The position numbers and the translations under genes are program-made. The notes below the pieces were generated by a model that made no database searches, was not told the DNA's origin, and worked only from the letters and a program-made list of their open reading frames with translations. A stretch of DNA of 64,000 nucleotides, taken from contig NZ_AP021972.1 of assembly GCF_014168815.1 (NCBI RefSeq), positions 806,001 through 870,000 of the forward strand, read 5' to 3'. This DNA is from Klebsiella sp. WP3-W18-ESBL-02. GTDB lineage: Bacteria; Pseudomonadota; Gammaproteobacteria; Enterobacterales; Enterobacteriaceae. This document shows, in pieces, positions 17,004-26,402 of the stretch. Position 1 is the first letter of the stretch. Each line of letters begins with the position of its first letter.

Positions 17004-17787
17004 TACCCGCAACGTCGATGTGCCGGCGCTGGCCGAAGAGGCGCTGTGGCAGGAACTGGATCTGACGCCGAAGCCAGGGCTGGTGGATAAATACAACAAC
17101 GGCGCGCACCGGGACATGGACCATGCGCTGTTTGTTCGCAGCATTGCGGCCATTACGCCGTGGTTCACCCGGTTTGCCGAACTGGGCGATAAACATGCGC
17201 ATCGCCCTGCTGGCGAACAGCTGCGAATGATTCGCCCGATGGGTATCGCTTGCGAACAGGCGATGTATGCAGCAACCGGTGGCGTGAATACGCATAAAGG
17301 CGGTATTTTCGCGCTGGGGCTGCTTTGCTTTGCCGCGGGCCGGTTGGGTGAGGTAAACCCGCAGCGGCTGTGCCGTGAAGTGAGCGATATCTGCCGCGGT
17401 CTGGTTGAACGGGAGCTGGCTTCCCGCTCATCGCTGGCGACCGCGGGCGAGCGCCAGTTTCATCAGTTTGGCCTGACCGGGGCGCGGGGGGAAGCAGAGA
17501 GCGGATTCGCCACGGTTCGCAAGGCGCTTTCAGGCTGGAATCGTCGCCATCTGCACGCGCTGCTGCTGCGTTTAATGGCGGTGAACCCGGACAGTAATCT
17601 GGTCTCGCGCGGCGGAATGAACGGTCTGCGCTACGTACAGGATTACGCCCACGATTTACTGGAAAACGGTTGGGATGAAGGCGCGCTGATAGCAATGGAT
17701 AACGCGCTGATTACGCGGAATTTAAGCCCCGGCGGCAGCGCAGATTTGCTGTCAGTAGGATGGGTGCTATCGAAGGTGTCGGCCTGA
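16981..17787 (+). CDS. citG: Triphosphoribosyl-dephospho-CoA synthase CitG
   Basis: CitG makes the prosthetic-group precursor from dephospho-CoA and ATP. The 268-residue protein carries the signatures TPKPGLVDKYNNGAHRDMD and GGVNTHKGGIFALG. The start lies within citX, so translation is coupled. It is the last gene of the citrate operon; a REP element overlaps its stop codon. Confidence 0.95.
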   Translation: MAGLFAINTRNVDVPALAEEALWQELDLTPKPGLVDKYNNGAHRDMDHALFVRSIAAITPWFTRFAELGDKHAHRPAGEQLRMIRPMGIACEQAMYAATGGVNTHKGGIFALGLLCFAAGRLGEVNPQRLCREVSDICRGLVERELASRSSLATAGERQFHQFGLTGARGEAESGFATVRKALSGWNRRHLHALLLRLMAVNPDSNLVSRGGMNGLRYVQDYAHDLLENGWDEGALIAMDNALITRNLSPGGSADLLSVGWVLSKVSA

Positions 17788-17854
17788 TAAGCGCAGCGCC
17801 ATCAGGCAGAATGGAACAGATTGCCGGATGGCGGCGTAGCCTTATCCGGCCTAC
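17781..17854. repeat. REP/BIME element
   Basis: Two palindromic units lie back to back: GGCCTGATAAGCGCAGCGCC with ATCAGGCA (17781-17808) and CCGGATGGCGGCGTAGCC with TTATCCGGCCTAC (about 17823-17854). The first overlaps the citG stop. Confidence 0.85.
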
Positions 17855-17861
17855 TATTTTG

Positions 17862-17890
17862 AACCCGGCGTCGCTTTGCTCGGCCGGGTT
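17862..17890. terminator. Hairpin between convergent citG and nupG
   Basis: AACCCGGC and GCCGGGTT enclose TCGCTTTGCTCG-like loop sequence. It lies between two convergent operons. A very similar hairpin stands at 25055-25095. Confidence 0.55.
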
Positions 17891-17905
17891 ACGTGGGTAG
17901 GAAAC

Positions 17906-19162
17906 TTAGTGGGCAACCGTCTGTACGCCAGCTGGCGTACGTTCATGTTTGTATTTAAACAGCCCCACAAATGCCACCGCCAGAACCAGAGAGTACGCGG
18001 CGAAAATCAGCCACACGCTCTGCCAGTCGGTAATGCCGTCCACGGTGTACATCTCAACAACCTTGCCGCTGGCCATACCGCCGAGAATGCAGCCAAAGCC
18101 GTTGGTCATCATCAGGAACATCCCCTGCGCGCTGGCGCGGATTTCCGGCTTCACTTCTTTTTCCACAAATACCGAGCCGGAGATGTTAAAGAAGTCGAAG
18201 GCGCAGCCGTAAACAATCATCGACAGAACCAGCAGCACGGTGCCGAACGGCGTTGGGTCGCCGTAGGCGAACAGGCCAAAGCGCAGCATCCATGCGAAGA
18301 TACTAATCAGCATCACGTTCTTGATGCCGTAGCGGCTTAAGAAGAACGGAATGGTGAGGATGAACAGCGTTTCGGAGATTTGTGAAATCGACATCATTAC
18401 CGAGGCGTGCTGCACGATAAAGCTGCTGGCAAACAGCGGATCTTTATCGAAACTGTGCAGGAAGGTGTTGCCAAACATGTTGGTGATCTGCAGCTCGGCG
18501 CCCAGCATCATGGAGAAAATAAAGAAGATCGCCATGCGTTTGTTTTTAAACAGCGCAAACGCGTCCAGCCCCAGCATGCTGCTCCAGCTCTGCTTTTGCT
18601 GCTGGTTAGAGACCGGAATATGCGGCAGGGTCAGGGTAAACAGCACCAGGACGACTGACAGCGCGGCGCCGATGTAGAGCTGCATATGGCTCAGCTCGAA
18701 CCCGGAGAAGCTCACCGCCCACATCGCCAGAATAAAGCCGATGGTGCCCCAGATACGGATAGGCGGGAAGTCGGTCACGATATCCATGCCTGCCGTTTTG
18801 AGACGATAGTAGGAGATGGTGTTGATCAGACCCAGCGTCGGCATATAGGCCAGCGAGTTGAGCAAGATAACGAAGAACATTTCTCCCGGCGTGGTGACCT
18901 GGGCGGCCATAAACAGCGTGCCTGCGCCCACCAGATGGCAGAAGGCGTAGACCCATTTGGCGCTAATCCACTTATCTGCCACGATGCCCAGCAGCGTCGG
19001 CATAAAGACGGCGGCAATACCCAGCGAGCTGTACACCGCGCCAATAGACGCGCCGTCAAATTTCAGCGTCACAAACATGTAGGAACCGAGTGTGGTCAGC
19101 CAACTCCCCCACAGGCAGAACTGCAGGAAGGACAGTATCTTAAGCTGCAGCTTTAAATTCAT
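17906..19162 (-). CDS. nupG: Nucleoside permease NupG
   Basis: This proton-driven nucleoside transporter of the major facilitator type has about 12 membrane helices and 418 residues from the ATG at 19162 (MNLKLQLKILSFLQFC), the same length as E. coli NupG. AGGAAAATAAC stands before the start. An upstream in-frame start (19210) is not needed. Expression is likely under CytR/DeoR/CRP control as in E. coli, but I did not identify the sites. Confidence 0.97.
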   Translation of the reverse strand: MNLKLQLKILSFLQFCLWGSWLTTLGSYMFVTLKFDGASIGAVYSSLGIAAVFMPTLLGIVADKWISAKWVYAFCHLVGAGTLFMAAQVTTPGEMFFVILLNSLAYMPTLGLINTISYYRLKTAGMDIVTDFPPIRIWGTIGFILAMWAVSFSGFELSHMQLYIGAALSVVLVLFTLTLPHIPVSNQQQKQSWSSMLGLDAFALFKNKRMAIFFIFSMMLGAELQITNMFGNTFLHSFDKDPLFASSFIVQHASVMMSISQISETLFILTIPFFLSRYGIKNVMLISIFAWMLRFGLFAYGDPTPFGTVLLVLSMIVYGCAFDFFNISGSVFVEKEVKPEIRASAQGMFLMMTNGFGCILGGMASGKVVEMYTVDGITDWQSVWLIFAAYSLVLAVAFVGLFKYKHERTPAGVQTVAH

Positions 19163-19404
19163 GTTATTTTCCTCACAAAAATGGCCGGATACGCGTTCGT
19201 TTAATAACATCCGAAAGCATTGTTTGTGCTGATTCTATCAACGGCATAGATGTGACATTGTTAAGCGCCGCAAAAAATTGCAATTATTTTTACTTTGCAT
19301 AACGAAATAGTGACAAAACTAACATTTTTGTATGAGGTTCAGGCGGAGAGGCCGCCACGCGCGGTGAACATCAGCGCTTGTGACGGCCATATTTGTGAGA
19401 ATTG

Positions 19405-20490
19405 TTACTTACGACGATAGCCTTTCTGCGCGGTATTCACTTTGTAGAGATAGCGCCGCGACTCGGCGGACGGATGGCGGCTGGTCAGCGTCTGGTAGAC
19501 GTCGCCCGGCGTCATGCTGTTGATAATATTCGCCGCCTGCACTTTATCGTTGGAGAACACGCGCAGCACGCTGCCCGCACCGCCGTTATAGGCGGTGATG
19601 ACCGCATAACGGCGCGAGGTTGGGTTGTCGATGCCGCCGAGATAAATATTGCTGAGAATTGCCAGATAGGCGGTCCCGGTATCAATGTTGCTGGCCGGGT
19701 CGAACAGGAAGCTGCGGCTTGGCGTACCGGATTTACCCTGTGAACGGAACACGTCTTTACCGGCGGTATGCTGCACCACCTGCATCAGCCCCAGCGCATC
19801 GGAGCGGCTGACGGCGTAGGGGTTAAAGGATGATTCGGTCTGCATAATCGCCAGAATAAGCGATTCGTCGACGCCGTATTTACGCGAAGCCTGGCGTACC
19901 ATGCCGAGGTATTTATGCGCACGTTTGTCGAGGTGGTTTGGAACAAGGTTAATGGTGATGCTGTAGATGATATGCAGGCCGTTACTGCGTTTTTTCATCC
20001 GCGTTTGCAGCAGATAGTCGGCAAAGCGCGCCGCGCGCCATTCCCAGCGAATGGCCTCGCCGGTGTTGTCTACCACCTGGCCGTACAGGAACGGCTCTTT
20101 AGAAATTTGAATATCGTCGGCGTCGGAGTAGAGATCGACCGAACCGGGATCGTCGCCCATCAGCAGCGTGGTGATAATCGCCTGACGCAGGCGGGCGGCG
20201 GGATCTGTACCGGCAATGGTCTCGACGGTGATGGTGCCTTCATCGAAGTTGATATGGCTACGGGTCTGGTAGCCGTCGGTGTATTTTACGTAGTCTTTCG
20301 GTCCGGCGATCAGGACTTCGTTAAAACCCCAGATGTTTTCAATGTTATGGGCGAATTGCCCCATCAGGATATCAAAGCCGTTGGTGTCTTTGACCCACGC
20401 CTCATTGTAGGCATCGCCCTTTTTATTTGAGGAACAGGAAACCAGCAGCGGTGCTATCAACGCCAGTGCATAAATTCTTTTTTTCATCAT
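19405..20490 (-). CDS. mltC: Membrane-bound lytic murein transglycosylase C
   Basis: This outer-membrane lipoprotein cleaves peptidoglycan glycan strands to 1,6-anhydro products. The signal peptide ends in the lipobox LLVSC, and 361 residues agree with MltC. The SLT domain in the C-terminal half has the catalytic Glu in AIMQTESSFNPYAVS and the GLMQVV motif. Two Met codons stand at the start (20490, 20487). The gene follows yggX on the same strand after 44 bp. Confidence 0.96.
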   Translation of the reverse strand: MMKKRIYALALIAPLLVSCSSNKKGDAYNEAWVKDTNGFDILMGQFAHNIENIWGFNEVLIAGPKDYVKYTDGYQTRSHINFDEGTITVETIAGTDPAARLRQAIITTLLMGDDPGSVDLYSDADDIQISKEPFLYGQVVDNTGEAIRWEWRAARFADYLLQTRMKKRSNGLHIIYSITINLVPNHLDKRAHKYLGMVRQASRKYGVDESLILAIMQTESSFNPYAVSRSDALGLMQVVQHTAGKDVFRSQGKSGTPSRSFLFDPASNIDTGTAYLAILSNIYLGGIDNPTSRRYAVITAYNGGAGSVLRVFSNDKVQAANIINSMTPGDVYQTLTSRHPSAESRRYLYKVNTAQKGYRRK

Positions 20491-20534
20491 TCCGGGAGCG
20501 CGTGTTGTTGTTGTCTTAAAGGCCCGCAGGGCCC

Positions 20535-20810
20535 TTACTGTTTTTCTGGCGGCGTGTAGCCTTCAATGTGCACATCTTTGCCTTCAAACAGGAAATTAAC
20601 CATTTCTTCTTCCAGAAGCTTACGGTGCTCCACGTTCATCATATTGAGTTTCTTTTCATTGATGAGCATGGTCTGCTTTTGCTGCCACTGCTTCCAGGCC
20701 TCTTTCGAAATCTCGTTATAGATGCGCTTTCCCAGCTCGCCAGGGTAGAGCTGGAAATCCTGTCCTTCGGCGTCGCGCTGCAGGAAAGTACAAAAAATGG
20801 TTCTGCTCAT
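20535..20810 (-). CDS. yggX: YggX, Fe(II)-trafficking/oxidative stress protein
   Basis: The 91-residue cytosolic protein begins MSRTIFCTFLQRDAEGQDFQ and matches the YggX family in length and sequence. It protects iron-sulfur clusters and helps MutY function. It lies 26 bp behind mutY on the same strand, as in E. coli, where the gene is in the SoxS-responsive mutY-yggX-mltC group. Confidence 0.96.
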   Translation of the reverse strand: MSRTIFCTFLQRDAEGQDFQLYPGELGKRIYNEISKEAWKQWQQKQTMLINEKKLNMMNVEHRKLLEEEMVNFLFEGKDVHIEGYTPPEKQ

Positions 20811-20836
20811 AATAAATCCTCTTAGTTCGCCGCTCG

Positions 20837-21889
20837 CTAGACGAGTGAATCGGCGCGTAACTGCTGCAACAGGCGCTCAACCGGTGCGGCCAACCCGACG
20901 ACGGGCGGCTGGGCTAAGTTATACCAGAGAGCGCTGCCTTCATCCATGCATGAGGCGAATGAGGACACACTAAGCCACATAGGCACAATGTCCAGATGGA
21001 AATGGCTGAAAGTATGGCGGAAGGCGGTAAGCTGGGTCAGGTTTTCGGCCGGAATATGCCGCTCGGCCAGCCACTCGCGCAGCGCCGTTTCATCTGCAAA
21101 CTGCGGGAAACAGTATAGACCGCCCCACAGACCGCTGGGCGGGCGCTGCTGAAGAAACACGTCGCGCTCGTGCTGCATCATCAGGAAATAGCCGGTACGT
21201 TCGGGGATCGTCTGCTTCGGTTTTTTACCGGGATACTGTGCCCAACTGCCGTTGGCGGTGGCGATACAGCCCTTTTCCAACGGACAAAGCGAACATTTGG
21301 GCTTCGAGCGGGTGCAGACCATCGCACCAAGATCCATCATGGCCTGGTTAAAGCGCGAAACGCCTTCGGCGGGCGTAACCTGCTCGCTGATGTCCCACAG
21401 CCGCTTCTCAACGTCTTTTTTACCCGGCCAGCCGCCGACGGCATAGCAACGGGCCAGCACGCGCTTAACGTTGCCATCGAGAATCGCGAAATGTTTGCCC
21501 AGCGACAGCGACAGTATCGCGCCTGCGGTTGAGCGCCCTACGCCGGGCAGCGCCGCGACTTCATCGAAGGTTTCCGGAAAACGGCCGTGGTGCCGCGTCG
21601 CCACCTGCTGGGCCGCTTTGTGTAGATTGCGCGCGCGCGCATAGTAACCGAGCCCCGTCCACAGGTGTAGCACGTCGTCGAGGGGGGCATTCGCGAGATC
21701 GGTGACCGTCGGGAAGCGCGACATAAAGCGTTCGAAATAGGGGATAACGGTGGCAACCTGCGTCTGTTGCAACATCACCTCTGACAGCCATACTTTGTAA
21801 GGCGTTTTTTCGATTTGCCAGGGCAGGGTTTTACGCCCGTATTTGTCGTACCAGTCCAGCACCTGGGCTGAAAATTGAGACGCTTGCAT
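20837..21889 (-). CDS. mutY: Adenine DNA glycosylase MutY
   Basis: MutY removes adenine mispaired with 8-oxoguanine. From the ATG at 21889 there are 350 residues (MQASQFSAQVLDWYD), the same as E. coli; a TTG two codons upstream is less likely. It shows the catalytic Glu in LSEVMLQQTQV, the helix-hairpin-helix LPGVGRSTAGAIL with the following Asp (ILDGNVKRV), the [4Fe-4S] cysteines of CTRSKPKCSLCPLEKGC, and a C-terminal Nudix-like domain. Confidence 0.97.
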   Translation of the reverse strand: MQASQFSAQVLDWYDKYGRKTLPWQIEKTPYKVWLSEVMLQQTQVATVIPYFERFMSRFPTVTDLANAPLDDVLHLWTGLGYYARARNLHKAAQQVATRHHGRFPETFDEVAALPGVGRSTAGAILSLSLGKHFAILDGNVKRVLARCYAVGGWPGKKDVEKRLWDISEQVTPAEGVSRFNQAMMDLGAMVCTRSKPKCSLCPLEKGCIATANGSWAQYPGKKPKQTIPERTGYFLMMQHERDVFLQQRPPSGLWGGLYCFPQFADETALREWLAERHIPAENLTQLTAFRHTFSHFHLDIVPMWLSVSSFASCMDEGSALWYNLAQPPVVGLAAPVERLLQQLRADSLV

Positions 21890-22044
21890 GGTCAAAGCAG
21901 TGCTTCCGTTATCGTGCGATTAGGGGGCCAGATTGCAGCACAGCGGTACTATGCTGTAAACAGGAACTTTCCGGTGCTTGCATCCGGCAACTAACTTTGG
22001 ATAATGCCCGTTTCCCGAACACTCTCACAAGCAGACATATTTTT

Positions 22045-22764
22045 ATGAAGAACGACGTCATTTCACCGGATTTTGATGAAAACGGCCGCCCGCTGCGCCG
22101 CATTCGTAGTTTTGTGCGTCGCCAGGGGCGACTGACCAAAGGGCAGGAACACGCGCTGGAAAACTACTGGCCGGTGATGGGCGTTGAGTTCAGCGAAGAG
22201 CCTGTCGATTTCGCCGCGCTGTTCGGTCGCGAAGCGCCGGTGACGCTGGAAATTGGTTTTGGCATGGGGGCCTCGCTGGTGACGATGGCGAAAGCACGTC
22301 CGCACCAGAATTTCCTCGGTATTGAGGTACACTCACCTGGCGTTGGCGCCTGTCTGGCTTCGGCGCACGAAGGGGGCGTTGATAACCTGCGCGTCATGTG
22401 CCACGACGCGGTCGAAGTGCTGCACAAGATGATCCCGGACAACTCTCTGAACATGGTTCAGCTCTTTTTCCCTGACCCGTGGCACAAAGCGCGTCATAAT
22501 AAACGCCGTATCGTGCAGGTACCGTTCGCTGAGCTGGTGAAGACGAAATTAAAGCTGGGCGGCGTTTTCCACATGGCGACCGACTGGGAAGCCTATGCTG
22601 AGCATATGCTGGAAGTGATGTCCTCCATTGGTGGATACCAGAACCTGTCTGAAACAAAAGATTACGTACCGCGCCCGGAATCGCGCCCGGTAACCAAATT
22701 TGAACAGCGTGGCCATCGTCTTGGCCACGGCGTATGGGACTTAATGTTCGAGAGGGTGAAATAA
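22045..22764 (+). CDS. trmB: tRNA (guanine-N7-)-methyltransferase TrmB
   Basis: TrmB methylates G46 of tRNA with SAM. The ATG at 22045 gives 239 residues (MKNDVISPDFDENGRPLRR), the E. coli length; the frame opens at 21997 but those codons lie in the leader. SAM-binding TLEIGFGMGASLV and the family signature FPDPWHKARHNKRR are present. The gene diverges from mutY and abuts yggL. Confidence 0.97.
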   Translation: MKNDVISPDFDENGRPLRRIRSFVRRQGRLTKGQEHALENYWPVMGVEFSEEPVDFAALFGREAPVTLEIGFGMGASLVTMAKARPHQNFLGIEVHSPGVGACLASAHEGGVDNLRVMCHDAVEVLHKMIPDNSLNMVQLFFPDPWHKARHNKRRIVQVPFAELVKTKLKLGGVFHMATDWEAYAEHMLEVMSSIGGYQNLSETKDYVPRPESRPVTKFEQRGHRLGHGVWDLMFERVK

Positions 22765-23091
22765 ATGGCAAAGAATCGTAGCCGTCGTTTGCGTAAAAAA
22801 ATGCATATCGATGAATTTCAGGAAATCGGCTTCTCCGTCGCGTGGCGTTTCCCGGAAGGCACCAGCGAAGAACAGATCGATCAAACCGTCGACCAGTTTA
22901 TCGATGAAGTGATCGAGCCGAACAAGCTGGCGTTTGACGGCAGCGGCTATCTGGCCTGGGAAGGTCTGATTTGCACCCAGGAAGTGGGCAAGTGTACTGA
23001 AGAACATCAGGCGCTGGTTCGTAAGTGGCTGGAAGACCGTAAGTTTGAAGAGGTGCGCACCAGCGAACTTTTTGACGTTTGGTGGGACTAA
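22765..23091 (+). CDS. yggL: YggL, DUF469 family protein
   Basis: The 108-residue, charged cytosolic protein starts directly after the trmB stop (MAKNRSRRLRKKMHIDEFQE). It matches YggL, which is associated with 50S ribosomal subunits in E. coli. Confidence 0.95.
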   Translation: MAKNRSRRLRKKMHIDEFQEIGFSVAWRFPEGTSEEQIDQTVDQFIDEVIEPNKLAFDGSGYLAWEGLICTQEVGKCTEEHQALVRKWLEDRKFEEVRTSELFDVWWD

Positions 23092-23160
23092 GATCTTATA
23101 TGCACAATATCGTTCAGACGCAGCCAACGCAGAGGCCGCTTGAACGATGACGCGTGTACG

Positions 23161-23180
23161 GGGCCAGCATTTGCTGGCCC
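23161..23180 (+). terminator. Terminator of trmB-yggL
   Basis: A 9-bp stem GGGCCAGCA/TGCTGGCCC with a TT loop is followed by GATTTAT. A second inverted repeat (ATCGTTCA and TGAACGAT, about 23109-23148) lies just upstream. Confidence 0.65.
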
Positions 23181-23201
23181 GATTTATCTTGAGGGAAAGT
23201 T

Positions 23202-23921
23202 ATGATGCGCAAAACGCTGCTGACGGCAGTTCTTACGTTCACGGCGACCGCCGCCCACGCTGACTACCAGTGCAGCGTCACCCCGCGTGATGACGTGGTG
23301 CTCAACCCGCAAACCGTGCAGGTGAAAGGGGAAAACGGCAATCTTATTATTACCCCCAACGGCGACGTCACCTACAACGGCAAGGCGTACACGCTCACCG
23401 CGGCCCAGCGCGAGCAGGCCAAAGATTATCAAACGGAACTGCGTAGCGCGCTGCCGTGGATTGACGAAGGCGCGCGTAACCGGGTTGAAAAAGGCCGCGT
23501 GGCGCTGGACAAAATTATCGCCAAAGAAGTCGGCGAGGACAGCAATATGCGCGGTCGTCTGACCAAACTCGACGCGCAGCTGAAAACGCAGATGAACCGC
23601 ATTATTGAGCGCCGCAGTGACGGCCTGACCTTCCACTATAAAGCGATTGACCAGGTGCGTGCCGACGGCCAGCAGTTGGTGAATCAGGCGATGGGCGGCA
23701 TCCTGCAGGACAGCATCAACGAGATGGGCGCCAAAGCCGTACTGAAAGGCGGCGGTAACCCGCTGCAGGGCGTGCTGGGCAGCCTGGGCGGCCTGCAAAC
23801 TGCGATTCAGAACGAGTGGAAAAACCAAGAAGCGGATTTCCAGGCGTTCGGTAAAGACGTGTGCAGCCGCGTGGTGTCGCTGGAAGACAGCCGCAAGGCG
23901 CTGGTGGGCACCCTCAAGTAA
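23202..23921 (+). CDS. yggN: YggN, DUF2884 family exported protein
   Basis: The 239-residue protein has a signal peptide (MMRKTLLTAVLTFTATAAHA, then DYQCSV) and is predicted to be periplasmic. Length and sequence follow E. coli YggN, whose function is not known. Two Met codons stand at the start, behind GAGGGAAAG. Confidence 0.93.
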   Translation: MMRKTLLTAVLTFTATAAHADYQCSVTPRDDVVLNPQTVQVKGENGNLIITPNGDVTYNGKAYTLTAAQREQAKDYQTELRSALPWIDEGARNRVEKGRVALDKIIAKEVGEDSNMRGRLTKLDAQLKTQMNRIIERRSDGLTFHYKAIDQVRADGQQLVNQAMGGILQDSINEMGAKAVLKGGGNPLQGVLGSLGGLQTAIQNEWKNQEADFQAFGKDVCSRVVSLEDSRKALVGTLK

Positions 23922-24033
23922 GTGGTTATCGGCTACCTGTGTTCTACGGGTAGCCAGAATCAGATTTCGTTTATCCTTCCCTCCGCCGCAAATTCCGTAT
24001 GATGCGCTTTTCATACCTAAAAGGAATTTGCCG

Positions 24034-25038
24034 ATGAAGCTCGCCTGGAAATGCGGGACGCTCCTGCTGTGTAGTTTTTCCCTGTCGGTTATCGCCGACA
24101 GCAATACCCCCACCGACGACGTTATCAAACAGCAGTTCGCGAAACAGTCTGGCGGCATGATGCATCTTGAGCGCATCAGCCTGCGCCAGCTGGATGCGAC
24201 AGGAAACCAGGCGACGTACACCCTCGAAGGCGATATGGCTTCTGACGATAATCTCTACACGCCGGTTGGCATGGCCGGGGATTATCTTTTCTATGAAAAA
24301 ACCTGGACTAAAGGGCGTCCGGTCAAATTTTCGGCGATGATGACCGCCGTGGGAACCCCGGCTTCCGGCTGGACGACGACCTTCTTTTCGATGCAGATGG
24401 CCGCCAAAAATGCGGGAAGACCGTTCAGTGAAAGAGAGGATTTAAGCAAATTGCTGGTGGTGAACGATAGCGGCTTTATGGCGCAGTTCGCCAGGCTTGA
24501 CGCCCAGTTTGCCGACAGCCGCACAACGATAGAAAAGCAGAAAAAACAGTATGATGTATTGAAAACACAGGTGGTCGAGTTAGATGAACAGATGGCAAGC
24601 TCGTGGGGAACGGACGCCAACGGCAAGCCGCTGGACCGCAGCGCGGTACAGCAGGCGATGAACGCCGAAATCTACGCCGTTGACCGCCGAAACGATATGG
24701 CGAAGTTTAGTAATCAATACTATATCAACGTGTATGAGCCCGCGCTGGTGGCCTGCCAGAAGAAAGCGGTGTGTGATGCAGAGCCCATTCGTGCCGCCCG
24801 CGATAAGGCGCTGGAGGAACAGAAGCAGGAATATTATCGCCAGCATAAGGCGATCGGCGACAAGATCAATGCGCGCATGGCCGCGATGGAGGAAAAGGTT
24901 GAGCCGCTGCGTAAGAAACGTGAAGCGCTGCGTGGGCAAATGGTGGTGCTGGAGTCGAGTAATGACGAATTGCAATATGAGGCAACGCGCTGGCAGGAAG
25001 GGGTCGAGAGAATGCGTGAGAAGGGGGTGATTCCATAA
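24034..25038 (+). CDS. yggM: YggM-like DUF1202 family exported protein
   Basis: From ATG 24034 (behind AAGGAAT) the protein has 334 residues, with a signal peptide ending near VIADSN. The second half (about 175-330) is charged and helical, rich in Lys, Glu, Arg and Gln, and likely a coiled coil. Length, position next to yggN and export point to E. coli YggM (DUF1202, unknown function). In E. coli ansB stands between yggN and yggM; here it is missing. Confidence 0.72.
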   Translation: MKLAWKCGTLLLCSFSLSVIADSNTPTDDVIKQQFAKQSGGMMHLERISLRQLDATGNQATYTLEGDMASDDNLYTPVGMAGDYLFYEKTWTKGRPVKFSAMMTAVGTPASGWTTTFFSMQMAAKNAGRPFSEREDLSKLLVVNDSGFMAQFARLDAQFADSRTTIEKQKKQYDVLKTQVVELDEQMASSWGTDANGKPLDRSAVQQAMNAEIYAVDRRNDMAKFSNQYYINVYEPALVACQKKAVCDAEPIRAARDKALEEQKQEYYRQHKAIGDKINARMAAMEEKVEPLRKKREALRGQMVVLESSNDELQYEATRWQEGVERMREKGVIP

Positions 25039-25054
25039 GGCGCCCTGCGCGAGC

Positions 25055-25095
25055 GGAAATACCCCGGCTTCGCTGCGCTCGGCCGGGTTATTTCC
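25055..25095. terminator. Bidirectional hairpin between yggM and the TRAP operon
   Basis: GGAAATACCCCGGC pairs with GCCGGGTTATTTCC across a loop containing CTTCGCTGCGCTC. It lies between convergent genes. The core is nearly the same as the hairpin at 17862-17890. Confidence 0.7.
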
Positions 25096-25100
25096 TGGAA

Positions 25101-26402
25101 TTACATCAGCCCCAGCAGCTGCGGAATGAACAGCGAAATCTGCGGGATGTAGGCAATCATCATCAGCGCAACCAGCAGGGCGGCGTAGAACGGCAGCAGC
25201 GGTTTAATCAGCTGCTGAATTTTCACACCGGAGATCGAGCAGCCGACAAACAGCGCGCTGCCGACCGGCGGCGTGAGCAGGCCGATACACAGGTTAGCCA
25301 CCATCATGATGCCGAAATGTACCGGGTCCATCCCCAGGTCCTGGGCAATCGGCAGGAAGATCGGCGTAAAGATCAGCACCGCCGGCGTCATGTCCATAAA
25401 AATACCGACGATCAACAGCACGATATTAATAAGCAGAAGGATCACCAGCGGATTCTCGGAGATCCCCATCAGCGTGTCGCTGATCATGTAGGGAATATCC
25501 GCGTTGGTCATCGCCCACGACATGCCGACGGAGAAACCAATCAGCAGCAGCACGATTGAGGTTGTGACCACCGACTCTAAAATCAGCTTCGGCAGATCGC
25601 GCCATTTAACCTCACGGTAGATGATGACCGACAGGATAAAGGTGTAGACCACGGCAATAGCCGAGGCTTCCGTGGCGGTGAAGATCCCCCCCAGAATGCC
25701 ACCCATTACGATAAGCACCAGCAGCAGGCTCGGCAGCGCATCAAGGAATGCTTTTGCCGCCTGGGCGCAGGTCGGGCGTTCCGACACGGGATAGCCGCGA
25801 CGTTTGGCGATGATGGCGCAAACCACCATGATCGACAGGCCCATCAGAATGCCCGGCAGGTAGCCCGCCATAAACAGCGATGCGACCGAAACGCCGCCTG
25901 CGGTAAGGGAGAAGACGATCAGCACGTTGGAGGGCGGGATAAGCAGCCCGGTAATGCACGATGAAACGTTCACCGCAGTGGAGAACGCCGGGTCATAGCC
26001 CTTCTTGGTCTGGATAGGATGCAGGGTGCCACCGACGGCCGCCGCCGCCGCAACCGCAGACCCTGAAATCGAGCCGAACATCATATTGGCCAGCACGTTA
26101 ACGTGGCCCAGCGAACCGGGCACGCGGCCGACCATCACCTGCGCGAGGTTAATCAAGCGTATGGCGATCCCCCCGCTGTTCATCAGTGTACCGGCAAAAA
26201 TGAAGAATGGAATCGCCAGCAGGGCAAAGTTGTCCAGGCCGTTGGCCAGGCGCTGAGAAACGGTGATGACGGCAATATCCCAGGGGAACATCAGCAGCAT
26301 CGAGGCGACGGTCGCGATCCCGATAGAAAATGAAATAGGCACGCCAATAAACACCAGTACGAAGAAGGCGCCGAACAGCGTGAGTGCGATATACCCGTCC
26401 AT
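25101..26402 (-). CDS. TRAP transporter large permease (DctM type)
   Basis: The 433-residue inner membrane protein has about 12 helices and conserved DctM segments such as ATVASMLLMFPW and LCIGLLTPPVGSALFVG. The ATG at 26402 overlaps the stop codon of the small permease gene (TAATG); a GTG two codons upstream is the alternative. With the small permease and the binding protein it makes a complete Na+-dependent TRAP system for an organic acid. Confidence 0.93.
   Translation of the reverse strand: MDGYIALTLFGAFFVLVFIGVPISFSIGIATVASMLLMFPWDIAVITVSQRLANGLDNFALLAIPFFIFAGTLMNSGGIAIRLINLAQVMVGRVPGSLGHVNVLANMMFGSISGSAVAAAAAVGGTLHPIQTKKGYDPAFSTAVNVSSCITGLLIPPSNVLIVFSLTAGGVSVASLFMAGYLPGILMGLSIMVVCAIIAKRRGYPVSERPTCAQAAKAFLDALPSLLLVLIVMGGILGGIFTATEASAIAVVYTFILSVIIYREVKWRDLPKLILESVVTTSIVLLLIGFSVGMSWAMTNADIPYMISDTLMGISENPLVILLLINIVLLIVGIFMDMTPAVLIFTPIFLPIAQDLGMDPVHFGIMMVANLCIGLLTPPVGSALFVGCSISGVKIQQLIKPLLPFYAALLVALMMIAYIPQISLFIPQLLGLM

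Noticed and set aside
20837..21895. TTG start for MutY two codons upstream
   Set aside because: The ATG at 21889 gives the exact family length.
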